In this document: positions 5,998 through 15,592 of the stretch, piece after piece
Position numbering within the stretch: position 1 is the first letter of the stretch
Layout of the letters: every line of letters starts with the position of its first letter
DNA from: a virus
Reading direction: 5' to 3' (one strand)
DNA length: 34,149 nt
Virus record (IMG/VR): IMGVR_UViG_3300032238_001228
Coordinates: 1 to 34,149 of that record
Notes under the pieces: generated by a model
Told to the model about the DNA's origin: nothing
The model's input: the letters and a program-made list of their open reading frames with translations, nothing else
Database searches by the model: none
Made by a program: the position numbers and the translations under genes

Positions 5998-6179
5998 TAG
6001 AGTCTCATAGATTTAGGATTATAGGCTGTTGGGCCACAAGTTGGACATTCTCCAGGTGTAGCAGGAATACCAGCTCCAGCATTATCAGGATCACCCATAA
6101 CAACTAACTGACTTACTATAAAAACAGGATGGTCTGTAGGTTGATCTACAGGAGCATCAATAATTGGATCGTCTTCCAT
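5997..6179 (-). CDS. Small Pro/Cys-containing protein, 60 aa
   Basis: Not recognised. Acidic, proline-rich N-terminus (MEDDPIIDAPVDQPTDHPVF) and a GECPTCGP element near the C-terminus that could be half a zinc site or a structural turn. AGAGG lies before the ATG, and its stop overlaps the lysin start. Proteins of this size between the fibre and lysin genes are often small tail or lysis accessory proteins; no evidence chooses between them. Confidence 0.6.
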   Translation of the reverse strand: MEDDPIIDAPVDQPTDHPVFIVSQLVVMGDPDNAGAGIPATPGECPTCGPTAYNPKSMRL

Positions 6180-6203
6180 AATTTACCTCTATATTTAATC
6201 TTA

Positions 6204-9203
6204 TCAGGAGAAAGTCTGACCGTTATCAGAAGAGACAACAGTAATAATATTTCCACTTGTATTTCTATATAACAATACTAATTTTTGACTGTAAGGATAT
6301 TGATAGCAAGTAATGTCATCATCTGCTACTACGCCACCAGTAACAACATCAGATGCAGCTATGAGTGTATTACCTTGTAAATCTCTATAAAGTCTTGTAA
6401 TGTTCCCACCAGTACTCCGCCAAAATATAAATTCACCACCAGATTGAGTAATGAGCATTGTGGGTCTTGTTCCAGTAGTTGAAAGTGTTGTAGCCATGTA
6501 GAAATTAACTCCGTCATCAGATGTCCTTTGATATGTTATATTGGTTCCGTTGCCAATAACTACTACTAATGTTTTAGTCATTGCGTAAGGATTCCATCTA
6601 ACAGTTAAATCATCAGCAGTAATACCTGTATTAACTTCTACCCAGTTAGTAGGTGTAGCATCATAAGAAAAATACAAATGAGCTTTACCTATCTTTACTG
6701 CGCCATAAACTTGATTACCTGCTGCATGACAAGCTGATGTTAATCTTTGTCCAGTAGTAGCAGTATATTTAAATACTGACCTGTGTTTTTTACTCCAATG
6801 TACAGGCAATAAACCTACAGTGAGCGAAACATAATTTGAATTATGATCTCTATCACCTTTTGCATAAGGTGTAGTAGTTTCAAACATACCAAGAGCATTT
6901 GGTGTTGCTGAACCTCTGTTAGATGAATCAGAATTCAGGATTAAATTCACTGGGTTGGTTGCTGATGTATTTGGAGTACCATCGCTGTTCAGGAGCAATC
7001 CATGATTTGCTCCCCGAATTATAGTTCCTGATCGGAGGTACAAACCTTCTTTTACTGCTGGACTTGTAACTGCGACAACATTGAAAGGATCTGGAATGTC
7101 TGGAATAAAGTCGCCGTTTATCCTGTTGAATATTGTTTGAGCAGTTATAGAACCTCCTGTAAAATTGAAGCCATAACTGTAAGAAGAACCGTTTGCTTGA
7201 GTTGCATCTGGAGTAATTAAAACTCCACCACCAAATAACCATGTTGCGTATCCTGTATCACCGTTAAGATAACAATTAGTTAAAGGAGGTTGGCTAACAC
7301 TACAAGTACCAGAACCAGGATAGGCTGTAGTATTTGTAGCAGACCAACCAGGATGTCTAATAACAGCTCCACCTGTAGGATAAGTATCAGTAGCTGTTAT
7401 TGATGAACAAATATTTGTAATTGTTTGTGGTAGTAATGTTGCAAAAGCTACACCACTTACACCACCAGTAGTATATTGCCAATGAATATCACTTTCTTCC
7501 TCATCTCTACCATCAGTATTTTGTTGGAAAAAACGTCTGCAATAATATAAAGTTTGTGTTCCAGATACAGGAGCAACAAGACTATCAGTAATGCGTTTAT
7601 CACGATGCCAATAACCAGAAGGAATAATATTAAAAAGATTAGTAGTATCTTTTTTAAGCGTAGTAGTTCCAATATTAAAATTTGTATTACTTACTACTCT
7701 TAATCTGCTTATGCGTGATACTCCATAATATTTAAGATTTCTTTGTTCTTGTGATTGGAATGTGGTGTCAGAAATATTTAAGCGTGGATATGGATCATCT
7801 TGGTTATCAGTTGTAGATGTTATATTTGTTGGTGAGCATAAATCTATGGTTTTTGTTTCAAATGTTGAGCTTGATGTAGTAAGAGACCAAGTTTTTATTA
7901 ATCCACCTGGTTGTTCAGTAATTTCGATGGTAGCAGTTTGAGAGCCAGATAAAGACTTAACTTGAATATCAAGATAACGATATCCACTAAAATTTGGATA
8001 AGGTGAGTAGTTTCTATCATCGCCAGTACCTGATATGGAATAAGTATTTGCTTGGCTAATTGACGCTCCTGGAAAGCGCCAACCTCTAAATCTAACCCAT
8101 CTTGCATCAGCTCCAGTAAATAAATCTCCACCAGTAAGAGTTGCTAATGCTAATTCTGCAGAAATGTATGTTGGTACTTCATCAAGAGTAGTTGTTTTAG
8201 TATCTGAACCATAAGCTTCTTCTGTAAGTGTAGTTGATGCTGAATATCTTGCCATCACTTGAGTACCAGAATACTCACCGTTAGAAGTATTCATAGCAGT
8301 ACGCAAATATCCAGTAGTAGTTTTATTAAAGCCTAAAATGTCAATACTTTGAGCGTCATCATAATGTGACAGCCAACTTCTAAAACGGCCTGAAACATTG
8401 CATTTTCTGGTCAAATATGACGTTGTTGAAATACTTCCGTTTGCTCCAGTTGCAATACCAAAAGCATCATAACCACCAAGCAAACTATAAGACCACTCTG
8501 TTGCAGATTGACTATGCCATGTATGTGAATGAGGTATATCTTGAACAACTACATTATTAACTTTAATGTTAGTTAATCCAAAACTATGAGTAGCATTACC
8601 AAGACAAGAACCTGTAGCTCCAAGAATTGCATTATAAGCTGCTGTTGCTCTTGTTGTGGATACAGTACCAGTAGCAGTAGCAGAACCCTTACCTGTGACA
8701 GTTGTGGTGATTACAGCAGTACTTCCTACTGTTGCTTTTTCATACCAATTGTAAGTTGTGTATCTTGGAAATGTTGCATAATCAAAGACAGAAGGATCAG
8801 CAGTTTCTGATACATCCCAGAGAACATCCGTACCAACACTCGCAGAATGATTACCACTAATGCTTCCACCGTAATCAATATAAGTAGTAGCCCCAGAAAT
8901 ACCAAGACTACTGAAGATAAGAATATCCGTTGTATTAGAGGTTCCTGCTCCATTATTGCTTAATATCCTTAAGTACATCCATACATTCCACGCTGTTCCA
9001 GGACCACCAGGTTGAGTTTTAACTTCTATCCAAGTACAGTTAGCAGAAAAGCCTAAATGACCACTAAATTGCCAGTTAGTTTTATAAGAGTTCCAAGTTT
9101 GATCAAAAGGTGTAGGAAATGTTGGATTGTAAGATCTGAACTGATAATTTGTACTAAAATCAGCATACAAAGTACTTGTTCTTGTAGTGTCAAGAAAAGG
9201 CAT
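6204..9203 (-). CDS. Large tail fibre/tip protein with sialidase-like Asp-box repeats
   Basis: A 999-aa, Ser/Thr/Gly/Asn-rich, beta-dominated protein typical of phage receptor-binding or tail-tip fibres. The C-terminal 150 residues contain Asp-box (BNR) motifs, SDDGVNFY at 895-902 and SSDNGQTF at 991-998, the signature of sialidase-type beta-propellers; whether it has enzymatic activity cannot be judged. The N-terminal 400 residues have several repeated beta-sandwich-like stretches. Its start overlaps the stop of the hub gene (TAATG), so the two are translationally coupled. The stop is a double TGA TAA right after the last Asp-box. The likely role is host surface (glycan) recognition, by inference. 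Confidence 0.75.
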   Translation of the reverse strand: MPFLDTTRTSTLYADFSTNYQFRSYNPTFPTPFDQTWNSYKTNWQFSGHLGFSANCTWIEVKTQPGGPGTAWNVWMYLRILSNNGAGTSNTTDILIFSSLGISGATTYIDYGGSISGNHSASVGTDVLWDVSETADPSVFDYATFPRYTTYNWYEKATVGSTAVITTTVTGKGSATATGTVSTTRATAAYNAILGATGSCLGNATHSFGLTNIKVNNVVVQDIPHSHTWHSQSATEWSYSLLGGYDAFGIATGANGSISTTSYLTRKCNVSGRFRSWLSHYDDAQSIDILGFNKTTTGYLRTAMNTSNGEYSGTQVMARYSASTTLTEEAYGSDTKTTTLDEVPTYISAELALATLTGGDLFTGADARWVRFRGWRFPGASISQANTYSISGTGDDRNYSPYPNFSGYRYLDIQVKSLSGSQTATIEITEQPGGLIKTWSLTTSSSTFETKTIDLCSPTNITSTTDNQDDPYPRLNISDTTFQSQEQRNLKYYGVSRISRLRVVSNTNFNIGTTTLKKDTTNLFNIIPSGYWHRDKRITDSLVAPVSGTQTLYYCRRFFQQNTDGRDEEESDIHWQYTTGGVSGVAFATLLPQTITNICSSITATDTYPTGGAVIRHPGWSATNTTAYPGSGTCSVSQPPLTNCYLNGDTGYATWLFGGGVLITPDATQANGSSYSYGFNFTGGSITAQTIFNRINGDFIPDIPDPFNVVAVTSPAVKEGLYLRSGTIIRGANHGLLLNSDGTPNTSATNPVNLILNSDSSNRGSATPNALGMFETTTPYAKGDRDHNSNYVSLTVGLLPVHWSKKHRSVFKYTATTGQRLTSACHAAGNQVYGAVKIGKAHLYFSYDATPTNWVEVNTGITADDLTVRWNPYAMTKTLVVVIGNGTNITYQRTSDDGVNFYMATTLSTTGTRPTMLITQSGGEFIFWRSTGGNITRLYRDLQGNTLIAASDVVTGGVVADDDITCYQYPYSQKLVLLYRNTSGNIITVVSSDNGQTFS

Positions 9204-11491
9204 TAAATTTGCTCCAATACATAAGTAGCATATCTAACATCTAATTTATTTGTTTGATCTTCTAATACAAACTCTATATTTGGAATACTAATAACTCTCA
9301 TATTTACATATGATGACAAACCACTTGGGTTCCATACTTTTACTACATCACCAATCCAGATAGGTACATTGTCAGTATTATTAACTAAAAATTCTGTTTT
9401 TATAGTTAATAAATTACGGCCTTGAGTTAGTCTTGTATATAACATTCCTAATGCAGTATTAGCAGCTGAAACTGAATTAATACCAGGATCTGTAAGAATA
9501 TAATCAATTGGTCTTCCTGCCCAGTTTCTTGGACGTGATGCTGGAGCAGTAGTTGGATCTTCAGCAGCAGCATCTCTTTGAGTTACTCTAATAAGTTGGT
9601 TAATTCCAGGATCATAACCAATAACAGATACAGCAGTAGCTTCTGGTGGCTCATAAACAAATTCACGCTCAAAAATAATTCTGTTATGAGCTAATGCCCT
9701 TGGAACACCATCAGTTATAGCATCTGCCCATGTGTTATATAATGCAATCTTTGGTGTGGTAGATAAAGTTGATCTATCAAGGAAATTATATTTATATCCT
9801 GATGCTGATGGAAACCAACCTTTTAACCAGGTAGAGCAATATGTTTGATGTAAATCATCAATCTTTTTACCTATGGTGTCTCCCCACTCTGGAATAAAAC
9901 TATATTTACCTTTACCAATATCTGAAGATCGTGGTATTGTGAAAGTAGAAGTTGAAATGTTTAAATAAGATGAATTATAACCACATTGCAACCATAAATC
10001 TTGGAGTGTAGTTGCTATGGTATTTGAGTCATAAGGTACAGCTGCAAACATAAACATTGTATTTGCATCACCTAATCTATCAACGCCATCATAGGTTAAT
10101 AAACTTGAATAAGCAGTTGGATCACCTTTTTCATACATGATAGTTGGAGCTTTTAATGTTCCACGGAAAAAATCAATGTATGTTGGTGTAGGTGTAGCTC
10201 CATCACCAAGAGCTAATCTTACTGGTCTATCTTGTTGAAATTGATAGTTAGGAACTCCAAGAGTTACTAAATCTTGTCTGATAGCAGATAGTTGTATTTT
10301 AGCTGCTCCGTTCTCTTCAACACTCATTGTAAGAGATTTAACAGCAGTTGTTATATCAATTGGAGCATTAGCAGTTGATGATAGTGGTGGATCATACCAA
10401 ACATCCACACATTCTACAGCTATAGAACCATCACCGTTACCAGTCCAAGTAACTTTACAAACAACATCTTTATCTACACCGTTAGCAGTGTATGTAGTTA
10501 AATCACTTTTTACTAAACCATAAGCTCCATATGTAAAAGTAGGATTAACAATACCAGCATCAGTGTAATATGCTTTTGTAGAAAAACTTGCTCCTGTTGG
10601 TGGAGCATATTTCCAAGTTATAGGAGCTCCATAAATCCATCCAGAAGTGGCAAATTTTACTATAGCAGCTTGTATTTTAGTACCTCTGTTTGGCATATAA
10701 ATATACAATTTATCATTAGGCAAAATTGTATTACCAGATGCATTTGGAAGGTCATTAAAAATATGATTTATAGCAAATCCATCACTTGACCAAATAAGTA
10801 TCTCTCGGTTCTTGTAAGGCAGAATCATGAGGTTTTTATAGCCAGATTGAACAGAAGCATTAGTAGTTTTAGTTCTTTGAGCTTTTAAATCATCATTACC
10901 CTTATTGTAAGAACCTACTTGCTTACCACCCTTAAAAACTAAAACAGAACCATCAGAAAGAAGTTGTATTTCTACTCTGTTAGCATTAGAGTATTGGCCA
11001 AATCTAAACTGAATTAAAATCTCTACTGTATTTTGATTAACTGGCGGACAATAAAAAGAAAAATACATTGGAGTATTAGCAGCAAGAGGCAAAGTAGTAT
11101 TAATTGTTGCTTGTTGAGCTGTTAATAAACTACCAGCAGAGTCTTGTACTTCTAAATAATAATCTCCAGAAGCATTTACTTGATGTTCTTTCCAAGTAAC
11201 TCCAGTATATGTGAAAAAGTCTGTTAAACGTAATCTTGAATAATTCCCAGAATAATTAGTTTTCCACTGTGGAGTAGTACATAACGGAGCAAGCATAATA
11301 ACTCCAGTAGCAGGACATTGCCATAATGCCTCCATAGAGTTTTCTTCCCAAGGATTCGGTGTAACAGGCGTAAGTTTTAAAACATTTTTTGATACAAGTG
11401 TAGTACCATCTGCAGCTGCTAAAAGTCTGGATCCACCTGGTCTTGGTTCTGGACAATCTACCTCAACCTTTAAATTCCATCTGTTAGCCAT
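9203..11491 (-). CDS. Tail tip/hub protein downstream of tape measure
   Basis: A 762-aa protein directly after the tape measure, the position of the distal tail/hub (Tal-like) proteins of siphoviruses. The N-terminal 300 residues are beta-rich and look like a jelly-roll carbohydrate-binding domain. Residues about 380-762 have the feel of a hub fold (VKSLTMSVEENGAAKIQLSA, then several short beta modules and the C-terminal RVISIPNIEFVLEDQ). No peptidase motif was seen. AAGG lies nine bases before the ATG, three bases after the tape-measure stop region. It would form the tail-tip ring that holds the fibre below. Assignment rests mainly on position and composition. Confidence 0.65.
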   Translation of the reverse strand: MANRWNLKVEVDCPEPRPGGSRLLAAADGTTLVSKNVLKLTPVTPNPWEENSMEALWQCPATGVIMLAPLCTTPQWKTNYSGNYSRLRLTDFFTYTGVTWKEHQVNASGDYYLEVQDSAGSLLTAQQATINTTLPLAANTPMYFSFYCPPVNQNTVEILIQFRFGQYSNANRVEIQLLSDGSVLVFKGGKQVGSYNKGNDDLKAQRTKTTNASVQSGYKNLMILPYKNREILIWSSDGFAINHIFNDLPNASGNTILPNDKLYIYMPNRGTKIQAAIVKFATSGWIYGAPITWKYAPPTGASFSTKAYYTDAGIVNPTFTYGAYGLVKSDLTTYTANGVDKDVVCKVTWTGNGDGSIAVECVDVWYDPPLSSTANAPIDITTAVKSLTMSVEENGAAKIQLSAIRQDLVTLGVPNYQFQQDRPVRLALGDGATPTPTYIDFFRGTLKAPTIMYEKGDPTAYSSLLTYDGVDRLGDANTMFMFAAVPYDSNTIATTLQDLWLQCGYNSSYLNISTSTFTIPRSSDIGKGKYSFIPEWGDTIGKKIDDLHQTYCSTWLKGWFPSASGYKYNFLDRSTLSTTPKIALYNTWADAITDGVPRALAHNRIIFEREFVYEPPEATAVSVIGYDPGINQLIRVTQRDAAAEDPTTAPASRPRNWAGRPIDYILTDPGINSVSAANTALGMLYTRLTQGRNLLTIKTEFLVNNTDNVPIWIGDVVKVWNPSGLSSYVNMRVISIPNIEFVLEDQTNKLDVRYATYVLEQI

Positions 11492-11493
11492 AA

Positions 11494-13620
11494 TTAAAAC
11501 CTTCTAATATATTGTTGATTCGTTGTTCTAAAAACTTCTGCTTGTATGCTTTTTTGTAGTTGATTTACTGGATTTAGCAATGCAAATGATGGTGGTATAG
11601 CAGCTCTCATAACACCAGCAGTTGTACCAGCTTGATTTACATTAATACCCATACCAAGTTGAGCAAGAGGACCACCACGGCCACCAAGATTTGCTTTTCT
11701 TAATTCTAATGCATCAGCTGCTCTTGCTGTATTATTTTTAATATCTTCAAGATTTTGACCTTGTTCTTCCATCTGCCTTTTTACTGTTTGATCTTTTAAA
11801 TATGGATTAATATCTACGCTTTCAGGAGTTCCCATCTTTTTACGAAGTTCAGCAGATCTGTTATATAAATTACCCATAAAAGCTCCAGGTGTATTAACTA
11901 ACCAGCCTTTTGAACTATCACCACCTGTACCTGATAACATAGCTCCAATCATACCAAGTCCGTTAGCTGGACTAACAACTGTCATGAGAGTTGGAAGAAT
12001 ACTGCGTAATAATCCATATAACCCAGCAATAAATCTTGTGAATTTTTGGAATTCATTACCAGCTTCAATCAAAAATGCTAATAAATCATATGCAAACTGT
12101 TGAATAAAATTAGCAACAGCTGGTTCTTGGAATACTTTAGCTAAACTTGCAAATGCTTCACCTATAGCTTGACCACCTCCACCAGCAATAAAACTATCAA
12201 TGAAGGTTTGTAGTTGTTGAAGAATTGGAACAAGACCTTGATTTATAGGCTTACCTATAGTTTCAAGTAATGTAGTAAATTTTTCTTGAGCAGATGCCTT
12301 TTCAGGACCAAATGTACCTTTTTGAAGATTATAAAGTTGAGCATATCTATCTTCAATAATTTTCAATAATACTTCTAATCCTTGAGCTGCAGTACCAGCA
12401 AGTTTTCCAGTTTGCTTATCAACAAGATCACCAAAACCCATCTTCCCTGATTGAATATTTAAATCATTTTTACTTAAACCAAAACGTGATAAAACTTCAA
12501 TATCAGGAAGGTCTCCACTTGCCATACGTCCAAACATTCTTGTAACCATCTCAAGGTCATCTGGCATTCCACCAAAAACTTCAGCAAGTTTTAATGCTGT
12601 GTTTAATACCTTTACAGAGTTTAATCCAAATGCTTCAAGACGTTGTCCAGCTTCACCAATTTGTTGAGTAGTAAATACAGATGGTTTAGATAATTCTTTA
12701 TATGCTTTCAAAAGATTTTCAGATTGTGTTAATGCAGATGAAGATGTTAGATTTTTATCTTGACCCATCAAACCTGCTGTAATTCTTAATTTCATTTTTT
12801 CAAGATTGTCAGCAGCTTCAGATGCAGCAGTACCTATTGCTACTATAGCAGGTACAGCCACTGCAAAAACACCAGCATAAAACTTTGCTGTTTGGCCAAT
12901 AAAACTACTAAAAAAACTTATAAAATCTTTACCAATACCTCTAAAAAATACAGGTAATTTATTATTTAATCCATTAAATTGATTATAAAGTCTTGTAATT
13001 TTACTTATGCCATCACTTACTTTACCAGCATAAGCAGTTGCCCAATCATTTCTTTTGAAAAATTCAACTGTATCTCCATGTTCTTTTTTAAAAGCTCTGG
13101 CTAAATTTCTTACATTATTTACTTTCTGTTTAACTTCTTCATCTGAAAAACCTTTTTTTTCAAGACGCTGAACAAAACTCATATCAACTTTGCCACGAGC
13201 TCTTTCCATTATTTCATCTAATGCTTTTTGCCCACCCATAGTACGAACTACTTGTGATCCAGCAGTTGTGAATTTTTGACCTTGAAAATATTTTAAACCT
13301 AAATTAAATTTTGCTAAACTTTTGAAAGGATTTTGAAATTCTTGTCCGTTTAATAAAGTTTTAAGAATACCAACTGTTTGAATAAGGTCAAGAAAATTTG
13401 TATTTGCAACTTTTACTCCACCAGCCATATTAGTAAGGCCAACACTTGCAGAACCTGATCCACGAGCAAGAGTAGCAAAAAATTGAGCTGCAGAAGCATT
13501 AGAAGCAGAAAAAGATCTGCCAGTATTAGTTGCTGTTTGATTAACTCTTTGTATTGATGAAACTGCTTGAGCTTCACCTTCTACTTTAATTTTAATTAAC
13601 AAATCACCTAATACTGGCAT
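11494..13620 (-). CDS. Tape measure protein
   Basis: 708 aa, the longest helical protein of the operon, placed right after the tail assembly chaperone: the standard tape-measure position. The sequence is mostly helical, with a hydrophobic segment at about 248-266 (YAGVFAVAVPAIVAIGTAA), a further hydrophobic region near 500-550 (FIAGLYGLLRSILPTLMTVV), and Gln/Lys/Ala-rich helices between. These proteins set tail length; at roughly 1.5 angstrom per residue this would be a tail of about 100 nm (rule-of-thumb inference). AAGG precedes the ATG. No lytic transglycosylase or peptidase motif was seen. Confidence 0.9.
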   Translation of the reverse strand: MPVLGDLLIKIKVEGEAQAVSSIQRVNQTATNTGRSFSASNASAAQFFATLARGSGSASVGLTNMAGGVKVANTNFLDLIQTVGILKTLLNGQEFQNPFKSLAKFNLGLKYFQGQKFTTAGSQVVRTMGGQKALDEIMERARGKVDMSFVQRLEKKGFSDEEVKQKVNNVRNLARAFKKEHGDTVEFFKRNDWATAYAGKVSDGISKITRLYNQFNGLNNKLPVFFRGIGKDFISFFSSFIGQTAKFYAGVFAVAVPAIVAIGTAASEAADNLEKMKLRITAGLMGQDKNLTSSSALTQSENLLKAYKELSKPSVFTTQQIGEAGQRLEAFGLNSVKVLNTALKLAEVFGGMPDDLEMVTRMFGRMASGDLPDIEVLSRFGLSKNDLNIQSGKMGFGDLVDKQTGKLAGTAAQGLEVLLKIIEDRYAQLYNLQKGTFGPEKASAQEKFTTLLETIGKPINQGLVPILQQLQTFIDSFIAGGGGQAIGEAFASLAKVFQEPAVANFIQQFAYDLLAFLIEAGNEFQKFTRFIAGLYGLLRSILPTLMTVVSPANGLGMIGAMLSGTGGDSSKGWLVNTPGAFMGNLYNRSAELRKKMGTPESVDINPYLKDQTVKRQMEEQGQNLEDIKNNTARAADALELRKANLGGRGGPLAQLGMGINVNQAGTTAGVMRAAIPPSFALLNPVNQLQKSIQAEVFRTTNQQYIRRF

Positions 13621-13623
13621 AAT

Positions 13624-14186
13624 TTATAACCTTGATCCTAATAACGCTTCAATAAGAGCTTTAGCCTGTTCTGCTTGATTTTTTTCATATTCTCTTGCTA
13701 TATAGGCTACCTCTGCAATTTCATCCAATGTAAAATCTAATTCTCTTGGATGTCTTTTTAAATAAATTACGGAATAGTACAGGGCAAGCCCTGCTATTCC
13801 GCCAAGTCGTTTCCCACTTCATTTACTTTATCTTCAAAATCAGATACAGAAAAATGTTGAAGAAACTCTGTTAGAATATAGAAAAACGCTTCTTTGTTTG
13901 ATTTAGCAAGATTACCAAAATCTATAGCAGGTTTTTGTGTATCCTTGTCATCTGGATGTAAAACATAACAACGACCTAAAAGATAAACTTGATAGAGCAT
14001 TTGATCTGTAAATTCAGGAAACCACTTTTTAAGCTCTTTATTTGCTTCACTGTTAGGAAACAAATCTGCGGCAGCTGGTTCGTGAAATCTTAATTTACTT
14101 TCAGGATCATTTGTAAATTCAATCAAATCAACGATAAGATCTGTCATTTTATCTTTGACAGGAACATTTTGTAAGCCTTTAATCAT
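13624..14186 (-). CDS. Tail assembly chaperone, -1 frameshift fusion (gpGT-like)
   Basis: Full-length product made by -1 ribosomal frameshifting on G-GGA-AAC (slippery heptamer GGGAAAC at 13815-13809), as in the lambda G/GT pair. 126 codons of the first frame are followed by 61 codons of the second (RLGGIAGLALYYSVIYLKRH...EALLGSRL), ending at 13624. A stem-loop begins eight bases after the heptamer: GGAATAG (13800-13794) pairs with CTATTCC (13777-13771), with an inner CAGGGC/GCCCTG stem. The stop of the unshifted frame lies inside this stem. The second frame has no start codon of its own, fits exactly in the gap before the tape measure, and has the helical character of T domains. Confidence 0.85.
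13794..14186 (-). CDS. Tail assembly chaperone, unshifted product (gpG-like)
   Basis: A 130-aa acidic, helical protein between tail tube and tape measure. The start is ATG 14186 with AGAGG seven bases upstream; one codon earlier is a TTG. In lambda-type phages gpG coats the tape measure and gpGT recruits tube subunits. The C-terminus (SVSDFEDKVNEVGNDLAE) contains the slippery site four codons before its terminal residue. Confidence 0.85.
   Translation of the reverse strand: MIKGLQNVPVKDKMTDLIVDLIEFTNDPESKLRFHEPAAADLFPNSEANKELKKWFPEFTDQMLYQVYLLGRCYVLHPDDKDTQKPAIDFGNLAKSNKEAFFYILTEFLQHFSVSDFEDKVNEVGNDLAE
13809..13815 (-). promoter_or_regulatory. -1 programmed frameshift site GGGAAAC
   Basis: X XXY YYZ heptamer in the correct phase (G GGA AAC), eight-base spacer, then a two-part hairpin (13800-13771). 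It fuses the two tail chaperone frames. Confidence 0.88.
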
Positions 14187-14206
14187 CAATTAACCTCTAT
14201 AAAAAA

Positions 14207-14662
14207 TTATGCAACACCAAGTTTGATGGTCGCTTTTTCAGTCAAAACACCATCAATTTCAACACCAGTAGATACATTTGTAATAACACCTACATACTGT
14301 TGAACTGCTAATCCAGATGCTGTTCCACCAACTGGAGAATCTGGATCAAAACTAATTCTACAATACTTACCGATAGCATTTTGGAATACATATCCGTTAA
14401 AACCACCAGTAGCTACTGTAGCAGGATTGAGATACACTTCAATATCAATTTGACCAGATTGTCGTGTATTAAATGATTTTTCTTCAGTATCACAAATACC
14501 TGCTAAATCAACTTGATTAAATGTACGAGAAATACTTAAACTCTTTACGTTACAAGTAGTTGCTGATGCTGTGTAAGATGTTGTGTAAGTTGGAGTAAGT
14601 TGGTCTTGAGTTTGACCAACTTCAATCAACACAGAACTGTTATTAAATATTAACTTTGCCAT
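14207..14662 (-). CDS. Tail tube-like protein, copy 2
   Basis: A 151-aa paralogue of the neighbouring upstream gene. Both start MAKLIFNN, share TTCNVKSLSISRT, SFNTR, GQID and end in TEKATIKLG. Differences and indels are mainly in the middle (residues 80-115), where this copy has about ten extra residues. Position (before the chaperone) and size fit a major tail protein or tube-like protein that stacks around the tape measure. One of the two may be a tail-tube variant or an ornament; the sequence does not tell which is major. Confidence 0.75.
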   Translation of the reverse strand: MAKLIFNNSSVLIEVGQTQDQLTPTYTTSYTASATTCNVKSLSISRTFNQVDLAGICDTEEKSFNTRQSGQIDIEVYLNPATVATGGFNGYVFQNAIGKYCRISFDPDSPVGGTASGLAVQQYVGVITNVSTGVEIDGVLTEKATIKLGVA

Positions 14663-14670
14663 AATTTATC

Positions 14671-15093
14671 CTATGCAATTCCTAATTTGATTGTCGCTTT
14701 TTCGGTGATCGCTCCGTCAATTTCAACGCCAGAACTTACATTAGTAACTACGCCATAATAAGTTTGAGCAGTCATACCAGTTGGAGTAAAAGTAATTCTT
14801 ACATAATAACCAAGACGACCTTGGAATACATATCCACCAAATATTGCTTGGTTAAGATATACTTCAAGATCAATTTGACCAGTTGTACGAGTATTAAAAG
14901 ACTCTTCAGCAGTACTACATACACTTGCTAAATCAATCTGATTTACAGTTCTTGAAATGCTCAAGCTCTTCACATTACATGTAGTGTCAGAAGCAGCAAC
15001 AGTTACATCAGTATATGTAGGTGTAGTTTGGTTTTGAGCAGCAGCAGAAAAACCTATAGTTACTGTCTGGTTATTAAAAATTAATTTTGCCAT
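14671..15093 (-). CDS. Tail tube-like protein, copy 1
   Basis: A 140-aa paralogue of 14207-14662. Beta-rich, Thr-rich, compact, with conserved TTCNVKSLSISRT near residues 36-48 and a C-terminal EIDGAITEKATIKLGIA. It follows the tail terminator gene, the usual site of the major tail protein. The two copies are separated by eight bases and were probably created by tandem duplication, then diverged clearly at the protein level. Confidence 0.78.
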   Translation of the reverse strand: MAKLIFNNQTVTIGFSAAAQNQTTPTYTDVTVAASDTTCNVKSLSISRTVNQIDLASVCSTAEESFNTRTTGQIDLEVYLNQAIFGGYVFQGRLGYYVRITFTPTGMTAQTYYGVVTNVSSGVEIDGAITEKATIKLGIA

Positions 15094-15107
15094 AATTTAT
15101 ATTATCC

Positions 15108-15590
15108 TTAAAACCTGTTTGCAAAGTAAAATTCTAAAACAGCAGCATAATAAACTTTTCCATCGTCTGCTATCTCTACTATTGTATCTGTATTTTGTCT
15201 TAAGCAATTAAAAGGTGGATTTGCTGTTGTATTTAAGACATTATTTAGTAATACATCTACTCTATCAGCAATATCTTTTATACTTTTCATTGCAACTGCT
15301 TTAGTTCCACCTGACCATATAGTAACTCTATAATTCGGATAGGAAAAAGCAACATTACCACATAATGAATGTTCATCATTTTGTTGGTTGCCGTTACGCT
15401 GAAATACAATGTAAGGTAATACTGGAGTAGTTTTACTAACAGGATCTAATTCAGGAGCTACATAAGCATAAACACCAATTTGAAAGTTTTTGGCGTGATT
15501 TGCTGCTTTAGCAAGAAGAGTATTTAATGTTGAATCTCCATGCAAAGTAGTATATAACCAGTTTTCTATATTAAAACTTTCAAATGCCAT
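15108..15590 (-). CDS. Tail terminator-like protein
   Basis: A 160-aa protein of the small, single-domain type that caps siphovirus tails (gpU / gp17-like group). Supporting features: the N-terminal helix (FESFNIENWLYTTLHGDSTLNTLL), the central strand LPYIVFQRNG, followed by YRVTIWSGG, a helix KSIKDIADRVDVLLN and the C-terminal strand YYAAVLEFYFANRF. It lies between the gp10-like neck gene and the tail tube genes, the canonical order. AGAGG precedes ATG. Confidence 0.72.
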   Translation of the reverse strand: MAFESFNIENWLYTTLHGDSTLNTLLAKAANHAKNFQIGVYAYVAPELDPVSKTTPVLPYIVFQRNGNQQNDEHSLCGNVAFSYPNYRVTIWSGGTKAVAMKSIKDIADRVDVLLNNVLNTTANPPFNCLRQNTDTIVEIADDGKVYYAAVLEFYFANRF

Positions 15591-15592
15591 AG

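Noticed and set aside
6180-6210. Read-through or frameshift from the fibre into the 60-aa gene
   Set aside because: Tandem TGA TAA stops and a proper ribosome binding site for the 60-aa gene, and no slippery site.
6928-8953. Several long open frames in other phases inside the fibre gene
   Set aside because: Low-complexity, strongly biased translations (Leu/Ile- or Cys/Ser-rich) without ribosome binding sites; they are shadows of the Thr/Ser/Gly-rich fibre.
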